Source: Bacteroidota bacterium
Lineage (GTDB): Bacteria > Bacteroidota > Ignavibacteria > Kryptoniales > JAKASW01
Assembly (NCBI GenBank): GCA_021845665.1
Contig: JAJZVO010000012.1
Span: 20,877-84,876 of the forward strand
Direction: 5' to 3'
Length of the DNA: 64,000 nt
Shown in pieces: positions 57,793 through 64,000 of the stretch. The position numbers and the translations under genes were made by a program. Numbering within the stretch: the stretch's first letter is position 1; each line of letters opens with the position of its first letter. The notes beneath the pieces are model-generated. The model searched no databases and was not told where the DNA came from. It saw nothing but the letters and a program-made list of their open reading frames with translations.

Positions 57793-57978
57793 ATGCTTAA
57801 GAAGGAATTGCTCGACATACTCTGCTGCCCCAAGCCCGAATGCCGCGGCGATCTCGAATACAGCGAGGAGAAGAACACACTCACCTGCAGGAAATGCGGC
57901 CACGTCTACCGCGTCGAGAACGACATACCGATTATGCTGGTGGAAGACAATCCGGAGGGAGGGGCGAAGAGGGAATAA
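57793..57978 (+). CDS. Trm112-like/UPF0434 zinc-ribbon protein
   Basis: 61 residues. LLDILCCPKPECRGDLEY and LTCRKCGHVYRVENDIPIML match the YcaR/Trm112-like family, with two pairs of cysteines for zinc. In some organisms Trm112 activates methyltransferases; in bacteria its role is not clear. AGGAGG precedes the ATG. The stop codon lies inside the first unit of an 8-bp tandem repeat. Confidence 0.85.
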   Translation: MLKKELLDILCCPKPECRGDLEYSEEKNTLTCRKCGHVYRVENDIPIMLVEDNPEGGAKRE

Positions 57979-58019
57979 TGGAACAACGGAATAGTGGAGA
58001 ATTGGAGTAACGGAATAAG
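57972..58019. repeat. imperfect 8-bp tandem repeat, six units
   Basis: Units on the plus strand are GGAATAAT, GGAACAAC, GGAATAGT, GGAGAATT, GGAGTAAC, GGAATAAG. GGAATAAT and GGAGTAAC are shared with the array at 9978-10017. Confidence 0.75.
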
Positions 58020-58049
58020 AATCTGTGTGTGCTGAAGAAGGGGGCTTCT

Positions 58050-58487
58050 ATGGAGTATACTAACAGGTGGAATATCAACAGAGGATACATGAGACTCGAA
58101 GTATGGAGGGAAGCGCTGGACTTATTCGCCTCTGTTCAATCATCGCTCTACCGAAGCGAGAAGTTGGATTTCAAGCTGAGAGGACAGCTGCTCGATTCGG
58201 CCCAATCCATCGGTGCGAATATTGCCGAGGGATACTGCAGAAAGTCCATCAACGAATACCGACAATTCCTGAACGTCGCACTTGGATCGGCAGGTGAAAC
58301 ACTGACTCGAATGATAGGTCTCGATAGAACCTGGTACATCAGCCACGAAGACTTCGAGGAACTCGACCGATCTCACTATTCCGTTGAAAACAAGCTCATA
58401 GCTCTCATTAAATCTCTTCAGGCAAAAAGAAAGACCGGCAAGTGGGACGACGAGTTTAAGGATCCGACAGGCGAATACGAACCTTGA
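58050..58487 (+). CDS. four-helix-bundle protein (23S-IVS/S23-like family)
   Basis: About 145 residues, helical. RLEVWREALDLFASVQSSLYRSEKLDFKLRGQLLDSAQSIGANIAEGYCRKSINEYRQFLNVALGSAGE is the pattern of the four-helix-bundle family first seen in intervening sequences of 23S rRNA genes. No rRNA is near here. The function is unknown. The start at 58050 has AAGGGGG about seven bases ahead; an in-frame ATG at 58029 lacks such a site. It is placed just after the 8-bp repeat array. Confidence 0.85.
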   Translation: MEYTNRWNINRGYMRLEVWREALDLFASVQSSLYRSEKLDFKLRGQLLDSAQSIGANIAEGYCRKSINEYRQFLNVALGSAGETLTRMIGLDRTWYISHEDFEELDRSHYSVENKLIALIKSLQAKRKTGKWDDEFKDPTGEYEP

Positions 58488-58542
58488 AACCATTCGGCCA
58501 TTCTCAGTCTCTTCCAGTATTCCCACTGGGGTCCTACGGACA

Positions 58543-58579
58543 TTATTCCAAGATTCCCCTCACCCGCATCTTGGAACAA
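58543..58579. promoter_or_regulatory. palindrome directly upstream of the flippase gene
   Basis: TTCCAAGAT (58546-58554) and ATCTTGGAA (58568-58576) form a perfect 9-bp dyad with a 13-base loop; outer ATT/AAT extend it with one mismatch. It ends 14 bases before the flippase start, so it could be an operator or a leader hairpin. Confidence 0.45.
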
Positions 58580-58592
58580 TGAGTAACCCTCG

Positions 58593-60053
58593 ATGCTCGA
58601 TAAGATAAAGACCCTCGGAGCAGATACAGCCGTTTACGGCGTCAGCGCGATCGTCGGGCGGTTTCTTAATTTCCTCCTGGTCCCGTTCTACACGAACGTG
58701 CTCGCCACCTCGCAGTACGGTGTCGTCGCGACGGTCTATTCATACATTGCCTTCATGAACATCCTGTATTTGTACGGGATGGAGTCGGCGTATTTCAAAT
58801 ATGCTTCGACGAAGGAGATCGGAAACGAGAAGGAGATTTTTTCGACCCCTTTCATATCGGTTCTCATCACTTCCCTTCTCCTGTCCGGATTCATATTCCT
58901 GGAAAGCGTCAGGCTTGCACCGCTAGTCGAGGTGCCCTTGCAATTCGCCGATACGATTAAGTACTCGGCCCTTATAATGTTCTTCGACTCGATAGGCGTG
59001 ATACCCTTCGCGGTCCTGAGACTCGAGAGGAAAGTCAAGACCTTTGCCGCGATCAAAGTCATAAACATAGTCATCAACGTCGCCGCCAACGTCATTCTCC
59101 TCCTTGTATTTCACATGGGAGTCGAAGGAATTTTCATAAGCGGCGTCATCGCATCAGCGGCGTCGGTAATACTTCTATTGCCCACCATCTTCAAGAAGCT
59201 CGGCTTTCATTTCAGGAAAGACCTGTACAAGTCGCTGCTCAAATTCGGACTTCCCTACGTTCCGGCAGGCTTGGCCGCGATGATGGTTCAGGTCATCGAC
59301 CGCCCCATACTCCTTGCATTGACCAACGAGAGCACGGTCGGCATATATCAGGCAAACTACAGGCTCGGCATCTTCATGATGCTTGTCGTTTCGATGTTCG
59401 ATTACGCATGGCGGCCATTCTTCCTTACCCACGCCTCAGACAAGAACGCGAAGGAAATGTACTCAAAGATCCTGACGTATTTCGTCCTTTTCGGGTCCAT
59501 CATCGTTTTACTCGTGTCGCTTTACGTGGACGACATCGTCAAGATCAGGGTATTCCACAGGTTCATAATAAACCCCGCGTACTGGTCCGGGCTTGGGATC
59601 GTGCCAGTCGTCCTCATAGGATACCTGTTCAACGGGATGTATGTCAATTTCATGGCGGGCATATACATAGAAAAGAAGACATCGCACCTTCCATACATCA
59701 CCGGCATCGGCGCGGCGGTTAACGTTGTCGCCAACCTCCTGATGATACCCAAATATGGCATGCTCGGTGCCGCATGGGCGACACTCTTCGCATATGCCGC
59801 TATGGCTCTGGTGCTATACTTTGTTTCGCACAGGTTCTACCCGGTTCACTACGAGTACGCCAGGCTTTTGAAGATCTGGCTCGCACTCGTCGTGGTCGTT
59901 CTCGCGCATGCATTCAGGCACGTTCTCTTCCCCGGACTCGGCGAGCAGCTGTTCAAGTTCGCCGCGTTACTGTCGTTCTTCATCATGCTGTTCCTGTCCA
60001 GGTTTGCGACCAGGGAAGAGCTTAACTTCGTGCGAAGAAGAGTGACCCCCTAA
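58593..60053 (+). CDS. polysaccharide flippase, Wzx/MATE-like
   Basis: 486 residues with about 12-14 hydrophobic segments and few charges between. The start IKTLGADTAVYGVSAIVGRFLNFLLVPFYTNVLATSQYGVVATVYSY is typical of the polysaccharide biosynthesis/Wzx group, as is the later FGLPYVPAGLAAMMVQVIDRPIL. It should flip a lipid-linked oligosaccharide across the inner membrane. No glycosyltransferases are next to it. Its stop overlaps the end of the convergent PorV-like fragment by four bases. Confidence 0.88.
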   Translation: MLDKIKTLGADTAVYGVSAIVGRFLNFLLVPFYTNVLATSQYGVVATVYSYIAFMNILYLYGMESAYFKYASTKEIGNEKEIFSTPFISVLITSLLLSGFIFLESVRLAPLVEVPLQFADTIKYSALIMFFDSIGVIPFAVLRLERKVKTFAAIKVINIVINVAANVILLLVFHMGVEGIFISGVIASAASVILLLPTIFKKLGFHFRKDLYKSLLKFGLPYVPAGLAAMMVQVIDRPILLALTNESTVGIYQANYRLGIFMMLVVSMFDYAWRPFFLTHASDKNAKEMYSKILTYFVLFGSIIVLLVSLYVDDIVKIRVFHRFIINPAYWSGLGIVPVVLIGYLFNGMYVNFMAGIYIEKKTSHLPYITGIGAAVNVVANLLMIPKYGMLGAAWATLFAYAAMALVLYFVSHRFYPVHYEYARLLKIWLALVVVVLAHAFRHVLFPGLGEQLFKFAALLSFFIMLFLSRFATREELNFVRRRVTP

Positions 60054-60340
60054 CTGATCACCAGGCTCAGCTCGTAGAATGACTGGCTGACACTCTTGCT
60101 GTAATTGACCCTGCTGTAATCGTATTCCAAATCGATATGGTCCACTATATACGTGAAGAGTCCCGCTTGTGCCGGGTTGCTGCTCAATGCCATGGCATTG
60201 TCGGATGGCACCGAGGCAGACACGCCTCCCATCCCGATCGCGCCTACAGAAAATGGCAAATCTCCGACAGATTGAGCGGAAGCCTGTGAAACCCAGATGA
60301 GAACTGGAACGAAGATAGCTCCCAACGATATTGCTTTCAT
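60050..60340 (-). pseudogene. truncated PorV/PorQ-like outer-membrane protein
   Basis: About 96 codons. A signal peptide (KAISLGAIFVPVLIWVSQASAQ) is followed by LPFSVGAIGMGGVSASVPSDNAMALSSNPAQAGLF, the opening of PorV/PorQ/UPF0164-type barrels, which are normally over 300 residues. The frame stops inside the end of the flippase gene on the other strand, so the barrel is missing. It is probably a remnant. Confidence 0.5.
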
Positions 60341-60511
60341 AACGTCTGCCTTTCCATTGGTCCGCCGCAAAAATACTTTAGCTTTCAATACCTTGTCAGT
60401 GGAGCTGAATTCGTCCCTCCTTTTTGTTTCTTAGTACCGGTACCTTGAGTGCGCGGCAGCTAATAATGTTACGCGATGTATAGTTCTGCGAGTTGATGAA
60501 GTCAATGCCTA

Positions 60512-62170
60512 TCAGAATGGAAAATCTTCTCCTCCCGCAGCAGGCACAGCAGGCTTCTTTACCTTATCAACCTCCGGCTTCTTCGCCTTAAGATGAACCG
60601 AATTTGATACCACCGTAATCGCCTTCTTCGGAGTAACGGGACACGCGTGCTCGCATGCTCCGCAGCCTATGCACAATTCATTGTCGATCTCAGGAAGGAG
60701 CAATCCGTTCTCGTACGGCACAGTATGCACCGCCTTCGTCGGACAATGTTCCGAGCAGGCTGCGCAGTCCTTCTTCTTCGACACGACTACGCAGTCGTCC
60801 TTATTGAAAGTCGACTTCCCTATCTGTACCAGCTTCTTTGTCTGCATGTCAAGCGGCGTAATCGCCCCCGTCGGGCAGACTTCTCCGCAGATGACGCAGT
60901 CGTAGTTACAGTAGTTGACCGAGTAATCCATCTTCGGCTGGAACATGCCTGCCAGTCCGTACTCCATGAAGCTCGGCCTGAGCACGCCGGTCGGACAAGA
61001 TGTGACGCAAAGATGGCAAGCGGTGCAAACGCTCGTGAAGTGCCTGATGCCGAGCGAGCCCGGCGGAGTAATCGGTTTTGTCCCGCCCGAAAGCACGCTT
61101 CCCCCCTGTACGAGCCCCGGAGCAACAAGGAGGGTCGCCGCCGGAACAGTCACGTTCCTGAAGAAATCCCTTCTTCCTTGACTGAATTCCACTCTAACGG
61201 GCTGTGCAGCTGGCAGAGTCCTTCTCTCGTACTGTATCGCTTCTTCCGGGCATGAGCGAAGACAATTGAAGCACCCGACGCACGCGCTGAAATCTATCTC
61301 TTTCGACTTGCTGTCGATGCACTGTGCCTTGCACACTTTGTCGCAGGCCCCGCAGTCGTTGCAGGCGCCTTTATTGATCGCCAGCTTGAACAGCGAGACT
61401 CGGGTTAGCAGGCTGAGGATCGCACCCGCCGGGCAGAAGGTGTTGCAGAAGAGCCTCCCTTCAGTCATGCTCATGTAGCCGATCGTCGCAAAAAAGAGAA
61501 GTCCCAGCGACAATGCCCCGACACCTTCGAGATGAAGCGGGACATTGTACAGGAAGTAAATCCCGAAGCGTGCGAGGAGATCGGAGGCAGCGTTGTTGGA
61601 CAGCACAATCGCCGGCAGCGCGAAGGTGTTAACGATCCTGCCGAAGCTGCTGAACGGCTCGAGAAGATCGCCTATCAGCATGCTGCTCCCGAGAAGCAGC
61701 AATAACGCTGACAGCGCAAGAACCGAGTAGTGCAGCCATTGGGGAGCCTTCGAGTACTTGAACCGCTTGCGGCGGTTGAGTTTCCGCGCGATGCGAATCA
61801 TGAGGTCCTGGAGAATTCCCAGCGGACAAATAGTCGAGCAGTAGACCCGGCCAAGCGTCAGAGTCATCAAAACGACGAACATTACGCCGATCGCGCTGAC
61901 CGTTCCGCCGACCATACTGACTTTCAGAAGTGAGGGAATTAATTGAAAAGATGTCAGCGTCCTCGCGATGCTTAGCGGCACAAGGTGCCAGGCATCGAGA
62001 AAGAGAAGTGTGAAGGCCCCGAAGAAAACAAGCGCGGCGACTACTCTCACCTGCTTTATCTTTTTCCAGAATTGTCTTGTCAATTTGTTAGGCTCGTTTA
62101 AACCGTTAAAATGGTCTGCTCGGTCGATGGCTCTTCGGTTGAAGTTACGCAAAATGGGAAAACCCGTCAT
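60512..62170 (-). CDS. membrane polyferredoxin, NapH/NosR-like 4Fe-4S protein
   Basis: About 550 residues. Five or so membrane segments occupy residues 40-240, with the paired motifs GRVYCSTICPLG and GRLFCNTFCPAGA, the NapH/NosR/RdxA signature. Several ferredoxin-type sets follow: CNDCGACDKVCKAQC, CVGCFNCLRSCPEEA, CTACHLCVTSCPTG, CVICGEVCPTGA, CAACSEHCPTKA and CIGCGACEHACPVTP. It should pass electrons between the membrane and a soluble partner. The N-terminus is unsure: the first codons up to 62188 come from a dispersed repeat. The DUF362 gene lies upstream on the same strand. Confidence 0.85.
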   Translation of the reverse strand: MTGFPILRNFNRRAIDRADHFNGLNEPNKLTRQFWKKIKQVRVVAALVFFGAFTLLFLDAWHLVPLSIARTLTSFQLIPSLLKVSMVGGTVSAIGVMFVVLMTLTLGRVYCSTICPLGILQDLMIRIARKLNRRKRFKYSKAPQWLHYSVLALSALLLLLGSSMLIGDLLEPFSSFGRIVNTFALPAIVLSNNAASDLLARFGIYFLYNVPLHLEGVGALSLGLLFFATIGYMSMTEGRLFCNTFCPAGAILSLLTRVSLFKLAINKGACNDCGACDKVCKAQCIDSKSKEIDFSACVGCFNCLRSCPEEAIQYERRTLPAAQPVRVEFSQGRRDFFRNVTVPAATLLVAPGLVQGGSVLSGGTKPITPPGSLGIRHFTSVCTACHLCVTSCPTGVLRPSFMEYGLAGMFQPKMDYSVNYCNYDCVICGEVCPTGAITPLDMQTKKLVQIGKSTFNKDDCVVVSKKKDCAACSEHCPTKAVHTVPYENGLLLPEIDNELCIGCGACEHACPVTPKKAITVVSNSVHLKAKKPEVDKVKKPAVPAAGGEDFPF

Positions 62171-62212
62171 TGCGAGGACTCTGAGCAAAGCGGAGAGGAC
62201 GAAACAATCTCC
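62165..62212. repeat. dispersed intergenic repeat of the GTCATTGCGAG...CAATCTCC type
   Basis: The sequence starts CGTCATTGCGAGGACTCTGA and ends GACGAAACAATCTCC. Repeats of this form are found between genes in many unrelated bacteria. It runs into the 5' end of the polyferredoxin frame. Confidence 0.65.
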
Positions 62213-62312
62213 TCAATGAAGCCACAAAACGGGGACTCGCGATGACTAGTACTTTTAGAGCAGTCTCAAATACGATTCTCCATGAGAAACCTATTTATCT
62301 GTTTCCCCGTCA

Positions 62313-63224
62313 TCAGATTGTAATTCTTTTGATCCTGAGGTTCTCCAGGTCTGCCCGGCCAATCTTCATCTCCGCAGCAGTCTTCAGGTAGCGCACGGAG
62401 AAGGGATCGATCCCGAACAGCTTCGCGCCTGCCACATCTATCGCAACTATATCTGTCGAAATCACCTGCGACTTCATCTCTACGAGATCGCCGACCGATA
62501 TGCCGCGCGGCCCGTTCTGCTTCATTACATAGTAAGCGTCCAGAATATTCAGCGTCGGCTTCCTGTATGTCGCGAAGTCGGCAATGCACTGGTCGAGGTC
62601 CGTCCTGTGCCAGTACTCGCGGTCCCATACATTGCCCATCAGGTTCTTCATGGCCATAGTCAGCTTCGGACCGCTGTGGTTTTTCAGGACCGGGACATTG
62701 ATGAAGACGTCGGCGTCGAGTATGACCTCGTGTTCCTGGGTGGACGTCAGCGATTTCCCATGAGGGACTTCCACATCATGATAGTAGCTTGCGGAAGCGC
62801 CCGGGACGACTCTTGCGCCCGTTTCGCTCGCGGCCTTCTGGATCCCGCTGTTAGAATAGCACCGCTGCCACTGGTCACAGGTATGATCGACCACGCTCAC
62901 CTGTTTCGCGCCCGCCTCGAAGCAGTGCTCGATTATCCTGGCGACAAGTTGCGGATTGGTATTTCCCGCTCTCTCGGGCGATACGTCCCAGCCGATGTTC
63001 GGCTTGACGACGACCTTGTCGCCCTTCTTCACGAAAGACTTCATACCGCCGAGAGCCTTGATGCCGGCGTCGAACATGGCGCCGGGCTCGCCGCCGCGGA
63101 TCGCGACGAGGTCATAAGGCAAGGGATTATCTGCAAACGCGCCGAACACGCTCCCGGTCTTCATGAACGCGCCGAAAGCTATCGACGCACCGAGTGTTTG
63201 TTTTACGAATGTACGTCTGTCCAC
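62313..63224 (-). CDS. DUF362 family protein with Tat-type signal
   Basis: 303 residues. MDRRTFVKQTLGASIAFGAF has a twin-arginine-type signal (RRTFVK). The DUF362 body has VVVKPNIGWDVSPERAGNTNPQLVARIIEHCFEAGA, VDHTCDQW, FINVPVLKNHSGPKLTMAMKNLMG and VISTDIVAIDVAGAKLFG. The family often occurs with 4Fe-4S proteins and its chemistry is not settled. Here the polyferredoxin follows on the same strand, with 124 bases between. Export by Tat is inferred from the signal. Confidence 0.85.
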   Translation of the reverse strand: MDRRTFVKQTLGASIAFGAFMKTGSVFGAFADNPLPYDLVAIRGGEPGAMFDAGIKALGGMKSFVKKGDKVVVKPNIGWDVSPERAGNTNPQLVARIIEHCFEAGAKQVSVVDHTCDQWQRCYSNSGIQKAASETGARVVPGASASYYHDVEVPHGKSLTSTQEHEVILDADVFINVPVLKNHSGPKLTMAMKNLMGNVWDREYWHRTDLDQCIADFATYRKPTLNILDAYYVMKQNGPRGISVGDLVEMKSQVISTDIVAIDVAGAKLFGIDPFSVRYLKTAAEMKIGRADLENLRIKRITI

Positions 63225-63341
63225 TAACAGCCTCCCTTATTTTGCATACCGGTTTAGAATATTCGATTAGGCCGCAATATTCAAGCTCTTTTCTTTTGTC
63301 GTTTCAGTAGTTGTGGAAACCATTTGTTTAAAAGAGCGGAT

Positions 63342-63369
63342 AAAAAAAGTCCCGCCAAATCGACGGGAC
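63342..63369 (-). terminator. terminator after the T9SS remnant
   Basis: GTCCCG and CGGGAC form a 6-bp stem with a 9-base loop, followed on the minus strand by seven T. It lies downstream of the T9SS-end remnant. Confidence 0.6.
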
Positions 63370-63397
63370 ATTTCACATACTTCTATTTTGCGGGGAA

Positions 63398-63520
63398 TTA
63401 CTTCAACATCAACATCTTCAAGACTTTGGAATATGTCGGAGATGTAAGTCGATAGAAGCAGAACACAACCATGTCCCTGATCCTCACTTTTGGTCTGCGA
63501 TTGGAGATCGACTTCAATGT
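63398..63520 (-). pseudogene. 3' remnant of a T9SS sorting-domain gene
   Basis: On the minus strand the frame reads FYRLTSPTYSKVLKMLMLK and then TAA at about 63398-63400. This is the usual end of a T9SS type A sorting domain (xxYFYRLxxxxYxxxxKMxxxK). Upstream residues (RPKVRIRDMVVFC) no longer resemble the family, so only the tail survives. Confidence 0.55.
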
Positions 63521-63583
63521 TTCACACTCAGATTCGGTTCTCCCGTTTAATTTCCCTCAGCGCGTGCATATAATATCTGGGCC

Positions 63584-63693
63584 TGTCGAGGGCCAGAAAT
63601 ATTCCCCACGTTAGGGTAAGTTAGGGCCATAATAATTCCCCAGGTGTGGGGCCATAAGTATTCCCCACCCCCAGGGCCATAAATATTCCCCAC
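63584..63693 (+). mobile_element. left end of an IS21-family element with four 20-bp repeats
   Basis: Four copies of GGGCCATAANTATTCCCCAC (with small changes) begin at 63590, 63624, 63649 and 63674. A TGTCGAG at 63584 may mark the tip. IS21-type elements carry several terminal repeats that the IstA transposase binds, and an istA start follows directly. Confidence 0.7.
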
Positions 63694-63779
63694 CCTGTAA
63701 CTTTAACAATTTCGATAGCGACGCCATTTTGTCCCGGACAAAAGAAAGGACGGAAGTGGCGTACAAGAGGATTTGCATA

Positions 63780-64000
63780 ATGGATATTCGAGAGATTATC
63801 CGGCGTTACAGGGCCGGTCAAACAATCAGGTCTATCGCAAGTACGATGGGGTACGACAGAAAGACCGTGAGGAAGTATATAAACCAATTACGGGCAAAAG
63901 GAATATTGGATAGCGAGACGATGATCGAGAATAAAGAGCTTGCCGATATGCTTAGCGAAGATGCGACGCAGCACGGACGACCGTCAGAGAAACAGAGCCT
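63780..64000 (+). CDS. istA: IS21-family transposase IstA, N-terminal part
   Basis: About 73 codons are in the window; the gene runs off the right edge. MDIREIIRRYRAGQTIRSIASTMGYDRKTVRKYINQL is the helix-turn-helix of IS21-type IstA. The DDE core is outside the window, as is istB, so whether the element is intact cannot be judged. The start codon (63780) follows AAGAGGATTTGCATA. Confidence 0.8.
   Translation, partial: MDIREIIRRYRAGQTIRSIASTMGYDRKTVRKYINQLRAKGILDSETMIENKELADMLSEDATQHGRPSEKQS

Larger units (their letters stand above)
63225..63583. other. intergenic region with remnant of a T9SS cargo gene
   Basis: The only coding trace is the minus-strand remnant at about 63395-63520 and its terminator-like hairpin at 63342-63369. 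The rest shows no gene. Confidence 0.5.

Noticed and set aside
58050..58487. Link of the four-helix-bundle gene to a nearby 23S rRNA intervening sequence
   Set aside because: No rRNA sequence is present around it; members of the family also occur alone.
63621..63887. 88-codon minus-strand frame across the IS21 repeats
   Set aside because: It covers the terminal repeats and the antisense of istA, so it is not a gene.
1..64000. CRISPR array or tRNA gene
   Set aside because: No regularly spaced direct repeats of CRISPR size and no cloverleaf sequence was recognised by eye; a tool search was not possible.

Overview
The window looks like a chromosomal piece of a Gram-negative bacterium of the Bacteroidota/Ignavibacteriota-Chlorobi (FCB) lineage. 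The signs are secreted proteins ending in a type IX secretion (T9SS) sorting domain with the YPNPFNP-type motif and a -KMLLLK/-KMILMK end, two SusC/SusD pairs, several TonB-dependent receptors with a carboxypeptidase-regulatory-like N-terminal domain, and a PorV-like fragment. No rRNA or tRNA gene was recognised. The exact genus cannot be told from the window.

Left part (1-16 kb): a secreted-protein and carbohydrate area. In order it holds a truncated YVTN-propeller phosphoesterase-type gene, a GH76-like glycoside hydrolase, a right-handed beta-helix protein, a large TonB-dependent receptor, an MFS sugar-porter-like transporter, an MBL-fold hydrolase, nagA, a DprA/SMF-like protein, a GH5 glycanase and a DsbD-type thiol:disulfide reductase. 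Next come a hipBA toxin-antitoxin pair with an operator-rich leader (16.5-18.2 kb) and a metal-related cluster (18.4-22.6 kb) made of a frameshifted outer-membrane barrel gene, a SCO1-like lipoprotein and a TonB receptor resembling the ZnuD type.

Middle (22.8-38.5 kb): housekeeping genes cmk-ispH-rpsA in one minus-strand operon, an ABC-2 exporter, asnS, an NAD-dependent epimerase, an acyl-CoA carboxylase carboxyltransferase, a Wzi-like capsule-assembly gene split by one in-frame amber codon, an OmpA-domain protein with a coiled-coil partner, and an MNT/HEPN toxin-antitoxin pair beside a truncated transposase. Intergenic DNA here carries imperfect palindromic repeats of dispersed type.

38.7-50.1 kb: two tandem susC-susD operons. 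Each has a near-consensus TTGACA-N17-TATATT promoter, a long 5' leader, and directly before susC an identical 16-codon reading frame (MKRRRTQITNRKEAFK) with its own Shine-Dalgarno site and a stop overlapping the susC start as ATGA. The two copies differ at two bases, both synonymous. I regard this as the most interesting unexplained feature of the window.

Right part (50-64 kb): serA with a class V aminotransferase (serine synthesis), a fusion of an outer-membrane-barrel-like domain to a full SppA protease, accA, a hotdog thioesterase, a Trm112-like protein, a four-helix-bundle protein, a polysaccharide flippase, a membrane polyferredoxin with a DUF362 partner, and at the edge the left end of an IS21-family element (four 20-bp repeats plus the start of istA) next to the remnant of another T9SS cargo gene.
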